NCBI RefSeq assembly: GCF_002086795.1
Contig: NZ_MVIM01000024.1
Coordinates: 1-50,700 of the forward strand
DNA from: Mycolicibacterium tusciae
GTDB lineage: Bacteria > Actinomycetota > Actinomycetes > Mycobacteriales > Mycobacteriaceae
Length of the DNA: 50,700 nt
Reading direction: 5' to 3'
The translations under genes were made by a program, and so were the position numbers. Positions 25,334-33,222 of this stretch are shown here, one piece after another. The stretch's first letter is position 1. Each line of letters starts with the position of its first letter. A model generated the notes under the pieces. The model was given only the letters and a program-made list of their open reading frames with translations. It had not been told where the DNA came from and did no database searches.

Positions 25334-25983
25334 GGACTTCACCAGCGAAAGATGAACAGGATGATGCCGTCCACTCCGCCGAAGTCGACGATCCACCGCC
25401 ATCACCCGGGAACGCATCGAGCAACTCGTCGGGATGTGAGTCCGGCGACGCGCCAGAATGCCAGGACCCTGGCGATGTCGACTCGACAGACGATCGTCGC
25501 GGCACCTTTGTGCGGATGCTCGCATTCTGGCTCTTGCCCTTTATCGCGTTGTTGTTGGCGCTGGGTGCGGCCTACTTCAAGTATCAAGCGGGGACCGCCG
25601 CTGGCACGGACCGCGCCCGCGCGGAAACCGTTCAGGTCGCCACCGAAGCGACGGTCGCGATGCTGTCCTACACGCCTGAAACGGCAGCCGAGAAACTGAA
25701 GGATGCGCGCGATCGACTGACGGGACCGCTTCGCGACTCATATACATCGTTGACCGACGATGTCGTAATTCCGGGAGCACAGCAGAAGCGAATCTCGGCC
25801 ACCGCCAGGGTGTCAGCCGCTGCCTCCGTGTCCGCCGGTAAGAACCGTGCCATCGTCTTGGTGTTTGTCGACCAAACCACCACCGTGGGCAACGACGCGC
25901 CGACAGACACCGACTCCGTCGTTCAGGTCAGCCTCGACAAAGTCGGATCCCGCTGGCTGATATCGGGTTTCGAGCCGAAATGA
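25330..25983 (+). CDS. Mce-associated membrane protein (Mas), second
   Basis: A 217-residue protein built like the previous one: acidic Ser/Asp-rich N-terminus (1-58), membrane helix (about 63-84, MLAFWLLPFIALLLALGAAY), then a domain with LTGPLRDSYTSLTDDVVIPG and SRWLISGFEPK at the end, a hallmark of this family. The GTG at 25330 is preferred because it overlaps the previous stop (GTGA). It closes the run of overlapping genes that begins upstream of the mce genes. Confidence 0.85.
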   Translation: MRTSPAKDEQDDAVHSAEVDDPPPSPGNASSNSSGCESGDAPECQDPGDVDSTDDRRGTFVRMLAFWLLPFIALLLALGAAYFKYQAGTAAGTDRARAETVQVATEATVAMLSYTPETAAEKLKDARDRLTGPLRDSYTSLTDDVVIPGAQQKRISATARVSAAASVSAGKNRAIVLVFVDQTTTVGNDAPTDTDSVVQVSLDKVGSRWLISGFEPK

Positions 25984-26056
25984 GCACCATCCCAACCTCA
26001 AGGTCTGCTGGTGTCTCCCTCGTCAGCCCGATGGCAGCGTGTGAGGAGGTGGGATT

Positions 26057-27199
26057 TTGAGTGGTCTGCCGGCGGTGAGACCGTTTTGCATCGACGTCGC
26101 TGATGACGTTCTCGATGATCTACGAACGCGTCTGTCGCGGACCCGTTGGCCCGAAGCCGAGTGTGTACAGGACTGGACCCAGGGCATCCCACTCGGGTAC
26201 ACCCGCGACCTGACCGCGTATTGGGCCGACGTATACGACTGGCGGTCCCGTGAAGCCGCCCTCAACCGATTCGATCAGTTCATCGTCGAAATCGACGGCG
26301 TGGACATCCATTTCATTCACCAGCGATCTCCGCACGAAGAGGCTTTCCCGCTGGTCATCACCCACGGTTGGCCTGGCTCGATCGTGGAGTTCCGCAACGT
26401 GATTGAGCCACTGACCAATCCGACTGCCCACGGCGGACGCGCCGAGGACGCCTTCCACGTGGTCTGCCCGGCGCTTCCCGGCTACGGCTTCTCCGGCAAG
26501 CCCACCCACTCCGGGTGGGGTGTTGAAAGAATCGCGCAGGCGTGGGAGGCGCTCATGCTGCGACTTGGCTACGAGCGCTACGGTGCCCAAGGCGGCGACT
26601 GGGGAGCAGCTATCACCACACAAATGGGCCGCAACCGCGGCCACTGCGCCGCCATCCATCTGAACATGCCGATCGCTTACCCTCCCGCGGGCGGCATCGC
26701 CGATCCGACCGAGGAAGAACAGCTGGCCCTGGCCGCCCTGACGGCTCATCAGCGTTGGGGGACAGGCTATTCCGAGCAGCAATCCACCCGGCCACAGACC
26801 ATAGGCTACGGACTGGCCGATTCGCCAGTCGGCCAGATGGCGTGGATCGTCGAGAAATTCGCAGCGTGGATGGACTGCGACGGGCATCCCGAGAACGTGC
26901 TCAGCCGCGATGAGCTCCTCGACAACGTCATGATCTACTGGGCTACCAACAGTGGCTCCTCGTCGGCCCGGTTGTACTGGGAGAGCTTCAAGACCCTGGA
27001 CGCGACAACTCGTGTGGAATTGCCCACCGGTATTGCTGCCTTTCCCAAGGAGGTCCTGCGCTCACCACGAAGTTGGTGCGAACCGATCTACAACATCACC
27101 CACTGGACGACCATGCCGCGCGGCGGGCACTTCGCCGCTTTGGAACAACCGGGTCTCTTTGTCGACGACGTCCGCGAATTCTTCGAAACCGTGCGGTGA
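26057..27199 (+). CDS. Epoxide hydrolase (EHN N-terminal type)
   Basis: A 380-residue alpha/beta hydrolase with the epoxide hydrolase N-terminal segment (FCIDVADDVLDDLRTRLSRT, WPEAECVQDW) and the core motifs HGWPGS (103-108, oxyanion hole) and GGDWGA (nucleophile Asp181). The C-terminal His358 in MPRGGHFAALEQP completes the charge relay; YWATNSGSSSARLYWE carries one of the ring-opening Tyr residues. It would hydrolyse arene or alkene epoxides, which can arise from monooxygenase side reactions on PAHs. The TTG start has a strong GAGGAGGTGGGA upstream (26042-26053). It lies 73 bp after the last mas gene and may be read through from that operon. Confidence 0.87.
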   Translation: MSGLPAVRPFCIDVADDVLDDLRTRLSRTRWPEAECVQDWTQGIPLGYTRDLTAYWADVYDWRSREAALNRFDQFIVEIDGVDIHFIHQRSPHEEAFPLVITHGWPGSIVEFRNVIEPLTNPTAHGGRAEDAFHVVCPALPGYGFSGKPTHSGWGVERIAQAWEALMLRLGYERYGAQGGDWGAAITTQMGRNRGHCAAIHLNMPIAYPPAGGIADPTEEEQLALAALTAHQRWGTGYSEQQSTRPQTIGYGLADSPVGQMAWIVEKFAAWMDCDGHPENVLSRDELLDNVMIYWATNSGSSSARLYWESFKTLDATTRVELPTGIAAFPKEVLRSPRSWCEPIYNITHWTTMPRGGHFAALEQPGLFVDDVREFFETVR

Positions 27200-27226
27200 T
27201 ACGGCCAGTTGGCAGGCCACGAAGCC

Positions 27227-27255
27227 TTGGTAGCACACCTGCGATGAGCTAAACT
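27227..27255 (+). promoter_or_regulatory. Sigma-70-type promoter upstream of the aldehyde dehydrogenase
   Basis: TTGGTA (27227-27232), 17-bp spacer, TAAACT (27250-27255). Directly followed by an element like the one after the nidB promoter. Confidence 0.5.
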
Positions 27256-27290
27256 CTCTGCATTGCGGAGATCCGATCTGCTAGCAAGAG
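27256..27290. promoter_or_regulatory. Operator-like element shared with nidB
   Basis: Begins CTCTGCATTGCGGAG and continues ATCTGCTAGCAAGAG. Compared with 2623-2660 it shares CTCT-CA-GCGGAG, ATCTG and AGCA in the same order and the same position relative to the -10 box. It contains the short palindrome CGGAGATCCG. Suggests that both transcription units answer to one regulator. Confidence 0.4.
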
Positions 27291-27338
27291 GACACGTACG
27301 AACATAGGGGCACGTGTCAACTGTCAAGGAGGCTACGA

Positions 27339-28799
27339 GTGGTAGACGACGCACGCAGTGCAGTCATGAGAACGTGGACGCTACCCCTAGGTGCCGCGAC
27401 TTTGCAGAGCCAGAGCGTCTACGACGTCGAGGACCCGTGCACCGGCAACGTGCTGACCCAGGTGCCCGACTGCAGCGGCGAAGATGTCGACAGGGTGGTG
27501 ACAACTGCACATGCCGCTCAACGCGAGTGGGCGCTGCGGACGCCTCGCCAGCGCGCCACCGCGCTGCGGGCTTTGGCGACACTCATGCGCGATCACTCCG
27601 AAGAACTCGCGCTGCTCGACGCCGTTGACGGCGGCTTTCCATTGCCTGCGATGCGCGACGATGTCACTTGGGCGGCCGACGTGTTGGAGCTGATGGCAGA
27701 CGGCGCGCTCAACCTCGGCGGGCGGACTATCCCTCTCTCGGCGAACCTGCACTACACGCTGCAGCAACCGTACGGCGTGGTTGCTCGAATCGTGCCCTTC
27801 AATCATCCTGTCCTATTTGCAGGAGCCAAGATCGCCGCTCCGCTGATGGCGGGAAACGCCGTGGTGCTCAAAGCGCCCGATCAGACACCGTTGTCGGCCA
27901 TCCGGCTCGCCGAGCTCGCCGGGGAGGTCCTGCCCGAAGGCCTATTTGGGGTGGTAACCGGACATGGGGCGACTGCCGGCGCCGCGTTGGTCGCTCATCC
28001 ACTAGTCCGGCGAATCGGCTTTATCGGCTCCCCGGGCACGGGCCGCCATATTCAGCGCTTGGCCGCCGAGCACGGCGTCAAATACGTCACGCTGGAACTC
28101 GGCGGCAAGAACCCCATGATCGTCATGCCCAACGCCGACCTGGAGGCGGCTGCCAAAAGCGCCGTCATAGGGATGAACTTCACCACCACAGCCGGCCAAT
28201 CATGCGGATCAACAAGCAGACTGCTGCTGCACGAAGCGATCGCTGACGAGGTTATTAATTTGGTCGTCGATCAAGTCGCTGCCATCAAGGTAGGCGACCC
28301 GCTCGTTGACGGCACAGACATGGGACCCGTCATCGACCAAGCGCAATACTCAAAGTCGCTGCAGGCCATCGAATCAGGACGGGCGGCCGGCGCCAGCGTG
28401 CTTACCGGTGGGGGACGCGCGCAGGGTGTTGGGCCCGAAGGCTGGTATGTCGCACCGACCGTATTGGCCGACGTGGCACCACAAGCCGCCGTCGCCCGCG
28501 ACGAGATCTTCGGGCCCGTTCTTTCGGTGCTAACCGTTCGCGACGAAGCCGAGGCTGTTCAAGTCGCCAACAGCGTCGAGTTCGGATTGACCGCCGCGGT
28601 GTGGACCAACGACTTAAGCCAGGGTCACCGCATGGCTGCGGGACTTGATGCCGGCTACGTCTGGATTAATGGCAGCGCACGCCACTACTGGGGGTTGCCA
28701 TTCGGAGGCTGGAAGTCATCAGGCGTTGGATCGGAAGAATCTACGGAGGAATTGCTGTCCTACACACAAGTCAAGGCGGTAACCGTCACCATGGAATAA
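27339..28799 (+). CDS. NAD(P)-dependent aldehyde dehydrogenase
   Basis: A 486-residue aldehyde dehydrogenase. Catalytic residues: Asn155 (VPFNHP), Lys178 (VVLKAP), Glu253 (ELGGKNP) and nucleophile Cys289 (AGQSCGS). The Asn lies in PFNHP rather than the commoner PWNFP, as in a subgroup of betaine-aldehyde/aromatic-aldehyde dehydrogenases. Strong AAGGAGG at 27326-27332 supports the GTG start. It has its own promoter and operator-like site, so it is probably regulated separately from the epoxide hydrolase. Substrate likely an aromatic aldehyde from the pathway (inference). Confidence 0.85.
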   Translation: MVDDARSAVMRTWTLPLGAATLQSQSVYDVEDPCTGNVLTQVPDCSGEDVDRVVTTAHAAQREWALRTPRQRATALRALATLMRDHSEELALLDAVDGGFPLPAMRDDVTWAADVLELMADGALNLGGRTIPLSANLHYTLQQPYGVVARIVPFNHPVLFAGAKIAAPLMAGNAVVLKAPDQTPLSAIRLAELAGEVLPEGLFGVVTGHGATAGAALVAHPLVRRIGFIGSPGTGRHIQRLAAEHGVKYVTLELGGKNPMIVMPNADLEAAAKSAVIGMNFTTTAGQSCGSTSRLLLHEAIADEVINLVVDQVAAIKVGDPLVDGTDMGPVIDQAQYSKSLQAIESGRAAGASVLTGGGRAQGVGPEGWYVAPTVLADVAPQAAVARDEIFGPVLSVLTVRDEAEAVQVANSVEFGLTAAVWTNDLSQGHRMAAGLDAGYVWINGSARHYWGLPFGGWKSSGVGSEESTEELLSYTQVKAVTVTME

Positions 28800-28883
28800 G
28801 GCGCGTCCATCCCCGGTCGGACACGGATCGGCGAATGTCAATGCGTAGCAGTGGATTCGGAGCACCGTCTAGTCGCCTCCCAG

Positions 28884-28898
28884 ACCTAGTAAGTAGGT
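28884..28898. promoter_or_regulatory. Possible operator upstream of the MFS gene
   Basis: ACCTA-GTAAG-TAGGT is an inverted repeat with 5-bp arms about 100 bp before the MFS start. It could be the site of the MarR-type regulator encoded in the same operon. Short arms make it only suggestive. The remainder of 28800-28996 shows no gene. Confidence 0.3.
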
Positions 28899-28996
28899 GA
28901 CCGAAGCTTCAATGTGACGCGACGCGTTCGAGGTCCACCGCACCGAAGTCGGGCAGCGGTGACCGCCGGACACCGCAGCGAAGGGGTCGTAGTTCT

Positions 28997-30457
28997 GTGA
29001 ATGAAAGTGCTGTCGGACAGCTAAGCCGCCGACGTAAGGCCTTCGTCTTGGCGTCCTGCTGCATGAGCGTGCTGATTGTGTCGACTGACGTGACGATCGT
29101 CAACGTTGCAATCCCGAGCATCCGCGCCGAGTTTTCGGCGTCGCCTTCGCAAATGCAATGGCTCGTCGACATTTACACCTTGATGGTGGCCTCGCTGTTG
29201 CTGCTGTCGGGTGCCACCGCCGACCGATTCGGCCGGCGGCGCACATTGCAGATCGGGTTGATGGTCTTCGCATCGGCCTCCCTACTCTGCAGCGTGGCTC
29301 CCAACGTCGAAACGCTGATCGGCGCCCGCTTCCTGCAAGCTATCGGCGGCTCGATGCTCACCCCTGCTGGATTGTCGATCGTCACGCAGGTGTTCACCGG
29401 CAGAGTGGAGCGCGCGCGTGTGATCGGCATATGGGGGGGCGTCGTAGGCATCTCGATGGCGTTGGGTCCGATCGCGGGCGGAATACTTATCGAGTACGTC
29501 GACTGGCGAGCAGTGTTCTGGGTCAACGTGCCGATCTGCGCAGTAGCCGTACTATTGACCGCTGTCTTCGTTCCCGAATCCAAGTCGGTCACCATGCGCG
29601 ACGTCGACTTGATCGGCTTGGGCCTGGGCATGGCCTTCCTGTTCGGACTGGTTTTCGTGCTCATCGAGGGGCCAGGAATGGGCTGGACCGACACGCGTGT
29701 CGTCGTCACGTGCGGACTCTCAGCCATTGCGTTCGCGATTTTCCTGCGCTACGAGTCACGCCGCCCCGACCCGTTCGTCGAGCTGCGATTCTTCCGCAGC
29801 ATCCCGTTCGCTTCGGCGACGGCCATCGCGGTGTGCGCATTCGCTGCATGGGGCGCGTTCGTATTCATGATGTCGATGTATTTGCAAGGGGAGCGGGGGC
29901 TCTCCGCGATGCACACGGGCCTGATGTTTCTGCCCGTCGCCGTCGGCGCACTCATTTTCTCACCTCTGTCTGGCCGGCTGGTGGGGCGATTCGGTGCCAG
30001 ACCGTCGCTGATGATCGCCGGGGCGTTGATTGCCGCCGCGACTCTAATGTTCGCGCAGTTGAGCGACGCTACCCCGCAATGGCAGATGCTGGTCGCCTTC
30101 GCGGTCTTCGGCATCGGTACTTCGATGGTGAACGCACCGATCACCAACGCGGCCGTCAGCGGTATGCCGATCGACCGTGCCGGTGCGGCGGCGGCCATCA
30201 CGTCCACCAGCCGCCAGGTGGGCGTGGGAATCGGTGTGGCCCTTTGCGGTTCGGTCGCTGGTACGGCACTGGGCGACACCAACGTCGATTTCGCGGTCTC
30301 CGCCCGGCCGCTTTGGCTGGTGTTCGCCGGAGTTGGTGTGCTAATTATCGCGCTCGGTGTCTATTCGACGTCGAAGCGTGCGCTGCGCTCAGCAGAGCAC
30401 CTGGCGCCGCTGATCGCAGGAACCGATCCGCGACGGGAGGCTGCCGGTGTCGCATAA
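28997..30457 (+). CDS. MFS transporter, DHA2 (EmrB/QacA) family
   Basis: A 486-residue major facilitator with a predicted 14 membrane helices, the length typical of drug:H+ antiporters of the DHA2 family. Motif A is GATADRFGRRRT (about 73-84), and motif C-like glycines and prolines occur in IWGGVVGISMALGPIAGGIL. It probably exports toxic aromatic intermediates or imports aromatic acids; export is the more usual role of this family. The GTG start at 28997 has a weak AAGGGG upstream. The 3' end overlaps the MarR-type gene by 11 bp, the common regulator-exporter pairing. Confidence 0.85.
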   Translation: MNESAVGQLSRRRKAFVLASCCMSVLIVSTDVTIVNVAIPSIRAEFSASPSQMQWLVDIYTLMVASLLLLSGATADRFGRRRTLQIGLMVFASASLLCSVAPNVETLIGARFLQAIGGSMLTPAGLSIVTQVFTGRVERARVIGIWGGVVGISMALGPIAGGILIEYVDWRAVFWVNVPICAVAVLLTAVFVPESKSVTMRDVDLIGLGLGMAFLFGLVFVLIEGPGMGWTDTRVVVTCGLSAIAFAIFLRYESRRPDPFVELRFFRSIPFASATAIAVCAFAAWGAFVFMMSMYLQGERGLSAMHTGLMFLPVAVGALIFSPLSGRLVGRFGARPSLMIAGALIAAATLMFAQLSDATPQWQMLVAFAVFGIGTSMVNAPITNAAVSGMPIDRAGAAAAITSTSRQVGVGIGVALCGSVAGTALGDTNVDFAVSARPLWLVFAGVGVLIIALGVYSTSKRALRSAEHLAPLIAGTDPRREAAGVA

Positions 30458-30923
30458 TCCAGAAGCGGACGAGGTCTGGCGCGTGATGACCACACTGGTC
30501 ACCGACAACCGCGACAGCTGGAGGCGAGCGACCGCCGACCAAACGGGGCTGCCATTCAGTCGCATCCGAATCCTGCTCCGGCTGGCCCGTGGTTCGATGA
30601 CCGTCAAAGAGGTCGCGCAAGCCGTGACAATCGATGCCCCGGCGGCCACGGTGGCGGTCAACGATCTGGAGGACCGCGGGCTAGTCATGCGTCAGACTAT
30701 TCCCACCAACCGGCGATGCAAAGTGGTTTCACTGACCGACCGCGGCTGGTCGATGGTGGCCGCGATCCATGGGATCGACGACCCGGCTCCCGAAGCGCTT
30801 GCGGCACTTGATAGTAACGAGCTAAAGGCTTTGCGAGACGCGATAGCCAAAATCAGCGCTCCCGCCAAACACCGCGGCGTGAACGCTGAACGAACGGCTG
30901 TCAGTCCACCAGTCGGCGCATAG
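30447..30923 (+). CDS. MarR-type transcriptional regulator
   Basis: A 158-residue winged-helix protein. The DNA-binding part runs about 35-100: FSRIRILLRLARGSMTVKEV, then the recognition helix region IDAPAATVAVNDLEDRGLVM and the wing with RRCKVVSLTDRGWSMV. Small dimerisation helices flank it. It overlaps the MFS gene, so it likely represses that exporter and itself, released by an aromatic ligand. GTG at 30447. Confidence 0.8.
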   Translation: MSHNPEADEVWRVMTTLVTDNRDSWRRATADQTGLPFSRIRILLRLARGSMTVKEVAQAVTIDAPAATVAVNDLEDRGLVMRQTIPTNRRCKVVSLTDRGWSMVAAIHGIDDPAPEALAALDSNELKALRDAIAKISAPAKHRGVNAERTAVSPPVGA

Positions 30924-31230
30924 ACGGCTTGAACTAGGCGCGCGCCTCGTGGTGGTGATGGACTTCGGCCATCGAGCCCACCGATCATCCTCGAAGTTTG
31001 CGCGTTGTTCGTCGCCGAGTTTCCAGGGGGCCAAATGAAATACAGGAATACCCAGTTAATCCTGGCGTGCCCCGGCGTGGGTCTGCAGGGATGCCACCTA
31101 GCACTGCAGGTACCACGGTAGCCTAAATAATAGCTTGCAAACAGTTGCTATCCTATGTAAACTCGCAGTGGTGTAGCTCACGTAAGTGCTCATGTTTCTG
31201 CAGGCAGGAATCGACAGGAAGGTGCGCCTG
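30924..31230. other. Intergenic region before the third RHO pair
   Basis: 307 bp without a gene. It contains a GC palindrome AGGCGCGCGCCT (30936-30947), an imperfect inverted repeat CAGGA...TCCTG (31043-31064), two direct CTGCAGG units about 20 bp apart near 31083-31110, the inverted pair TAGC...GCTA around 31131-31150, and a promoter at 31135-31163. It is more AT-rich than its surroundings near 31120-31165, as expected for a regulated promoter. Confidence 0.45.
31135..31163 (+). promoter_or_regulatory. Sigma-70-type promoter of the third RHO pair
   Basis: TTGCAA (31135-31140), a 17-bp spacer and TAAACT (31158-31163). The inverted pair TAGC...GCTA overlaps the -35 box and spacer and may be an operator. 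Transcription would start near 31170, about 60 bases before the chosen gene start. Confidence 0.5.
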
Positions 31231-32574
31231 GTGAATTCGATGGCGCCTGATGCGACGACAATGCGACTATTAGAGAATGCGCGCGGCTCCATCCTGAAGG
31301 GCCGCCTCCCTGCGTCTCTCATTGCTAATGCGGCGCTCTACCAGCTTGAAATAAAGCGAGTGTTCGGCAGGACATGGCAGTTTCTCTGCCACGAAGACGA
31401 GATCCCTAATCCAGGCGATTATGTTGTCCGCTACATCGCTGATAACTCTATTATTGTTGCGCGGCAGCAGGATATGACGATTCGGGCGATGTCGAACTCG
31501 TGCCGGCACCGCGGCACGCTGCTTTGCCGAACCGAGGTGGGGAATGAGTCGGCATTCCAGTGCCCGTACCACGGTTGGACCTATCGAAACAACGGTGATC
31601 TCATCGCGATACCTGCGCAGCAGGCCGTCTACGGTGCTGCGTTCGACAAGAGTCGGCTAGGGTTGCGCGCTCTGCCGATGCTCGACTCGTACGCGGGCCT
31701 CGTTTTCGGGTGTGTGTCAGATGAGGCCCCAGGGCTGGATGAGTACCTCGGGGATATGCGGTGGTATCTCGACTTGATGATGAGTAAGAGCGCGGCCGGC
31801 ATTCAGGTGTGGGGGGCTCCGCAGCGTTGGGTGATTGACGCGAACTGGAAGACAGGCGCTGACAATTTTGTTGGGGACGGCTATCACACGGTCATGACGC
31901 ACCGCTCCATGTGCGAGTTGGGGTTGTTACCGCCCGATAATGTGGCCGTTTCGCCGGCGCACGTCAGCCTATCGGGGGGGCACGGGGCGGGCGTTTTAGG
32001 CGCACCCCCCGGCATACCCGCACCACCGTATATGGGCTATCCCGAGGAAATCGTCTCCGGTCTCAGCGAAGGTTACGGCGATGACGTCCATGGCGAGATG
32101 CTGAAACGGACAATGTTCATTCATGGCAATGTGTTCCCGAACTTGTCCTTCTTGAACGCCTTCATCGCCAAGGACGGCGAGTCTATGCCGGTGCCCATTC
32201 TGACCTTGCGGCAATGGCGTCCTCTGGACGCGGCGCGCATGGAGGTGTGGTCGTGGTTCTTCGTGGAGCGCAATGCGCCCGAAGAATTCAAGCAGCAATC
32301 GTTTGAGACTTATGTTCGGACGTTCGGGGTTGGGGGCGTCTTCGAGCAGGATGACGCCGAGATATTCCAGGCTATTACCAAGGGAACCCGCGGCGAGTTG
32401 GCTGGTGGTGTGGAGTTGAACGTGGAGATGGGACTGGACAACTTGGCCCCTGATCCAACGTGGCTGGGTCCGGGACGACCGTTGGCCAGTGGCTACGCCG
32501 AACAAAATCAGCGCGAGTACTGGAAGCAGTACTTCGACTATCTGGCCACCCCGAGAAGGGATGAGAACGTATGA
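31231..32574 (+). CDS. Ring-hydroxylating dioxygenase alpha subunit (PAH type)
   Basis: A 447-residue alpha subunit closely parallel to NidA: Rieske ligands Cys91, His93 (CRHRG), Cys111, His114 (CPYHGW); iron centre Asp216-x2-His219-x4-His224 (GDGYHTVMTH) and FEQDDAE near the C-terminus. Shared NidA landmarks are NVFPNLSF and LASGYAEQNQREYW. It likely attacks another polycyclic or carboxylated polycyclic substrate, similar to NidA3/PdoA2-type enzymes, but the exact group is uncertain. The frame is open from GTG 31186; GTG 31231 is chosen because ACAGGAAGG sits at 31214-31222 and the length fits. Overlaps its beta gene as ATGA. Confidence 0.85.
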   Translation: MNSMAPDATTMRLLENARGSILKGRLPASLIANAALYQLEIKRVFGRTWQFLCHEDEIPNPGDYVVRYIADNSIIVARQQDMTIRAMSNSCRHRGTLLCRTEVGNESAFQCPYHGWTYRNNGDLIAIPAQQAVYGAAFDKSRLGLRALPMLDSYAGLVFGCVSDEAPGLDEYLGDMRWYLDLMMSKSAAGIQVWGAPQRWVIDANWKTGADNFVGDGYHTVMTHRSMCELGLLPPDNVAVSPAHVSLSGGHGAGVLGAPPGIPAPPYMGYPEEIVSGLSEGYGDDVHGEMLKRTMFIHGNVFPNLSFLNAFIAKDGESMPVPILTLRQWRPLDAARMEVWSWFFVERNAPEEFKQQSFETYVRTFGVGGVFEQDDAEIFQAITKGTRGELAGGVELNVEMGLDNLAPDPTWLGPGRPLASGYAEQNQREYWKQYFDYLATPRRDENV

Positions 32575-33113
32575 CGACAACGCTGCCGCAGGATCCACCT
32601 CAAGCTGCGAGGGTTTCGCGGGAGGTGCGTGAGGAAATCGAAGACTTCCTTTTCGACGAGGCTGATCTGTTGGATCGCGATGAGTTCGAGGAGTGGCTGG
32701 GATTGCTGGCACCGGATGTGCACTATTTCGCGCGCGTCCGTCAGACGCTTCGAAGAGCAGGGGGACGGGGGTTTTCTGAGCGCTCCATGCATTTGAACGA
32801 TAACTACACGAGCCTGAAGATGCGTATTCAGCGGCACCGAACGTCGTCGGATTGGGCTGAGGATCCTCCCTCGCGGATCCGGCACTTCATAACCAACGTC
32901 AGGGTCAGGTCTGGTGACGGCGACGGTCGGTACCGAGTCACCTCGAATGCATTGCTGGTGCGCACGCGCGCGGACGAGGCCAAGGCGGAGACAGTCTCTG
33001 CCGAGCGCCGAGACATTATTCGTCGCGACGAGGGGGGTTGGAAACTGGTCCAGCGCGAGATCCTGCTGGATCACACCACGTTGCCCACGCACAACCTGTC
33101 ATTCTGGATCTAA
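32571..33113 (+). CDS. Ring-hydroxylating dioxygenase beta subunit
   Basis: A 180-residue small subunit with EIEDFLFDEADLLDRDEFEE, WLGLLAPDVHYFARVR, MHLNDNYTSLKMRIQ, SRIRHFITNVRVRSGD and the C-terminal ILLDHTTLPTHNLSFWI. Clearly related to NidB but with diverged sequence. Pairs with the alpha subunit upstream through a 4-bp overlap. About 110 bp without features separate it from the alcohol dehydrogenase gene. Confidence 0.85.
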   Translation: MTTTLPQDPPQAARVSREVREEIEDFLFDEADLLDRDEFEEWLGLLAPDVHYFARVRQTLRRAGGRGFSERSMHLNDNYTSLKMRIQRHRTSSDWAEDPPSRIRHFITNVRVRSGDGDGRYRVTSNALLVRTRADEAKAETVSAERRDIIRRDEGGWKLVQREILLDHTTLPTHNLSFWI

Positions 33114-33222
33114 GGTGCCGGTGAGCTTGACATCAACCTGGCGGCACCTCCGCCGAGACTCCGGCCAACGAAAGTCGGTGCTGCCGAAAGAATCCGGGTC
33201 CGTCCTGAAGGTAGGCCGGTAG

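Noticed and set aside
29158..30486. 442-codon plus-strand frame inside the MFS gene
   Set aside because: Overlaps a real transporter gene in another frame; Arg/His-rich, no membrane helices.
30936..30947. AGGCGCGCGCCT palindrome as a terminator
   Set aside because: Short self-complementary GC run without loop or T-run; such strings are common in high-GC DNA.
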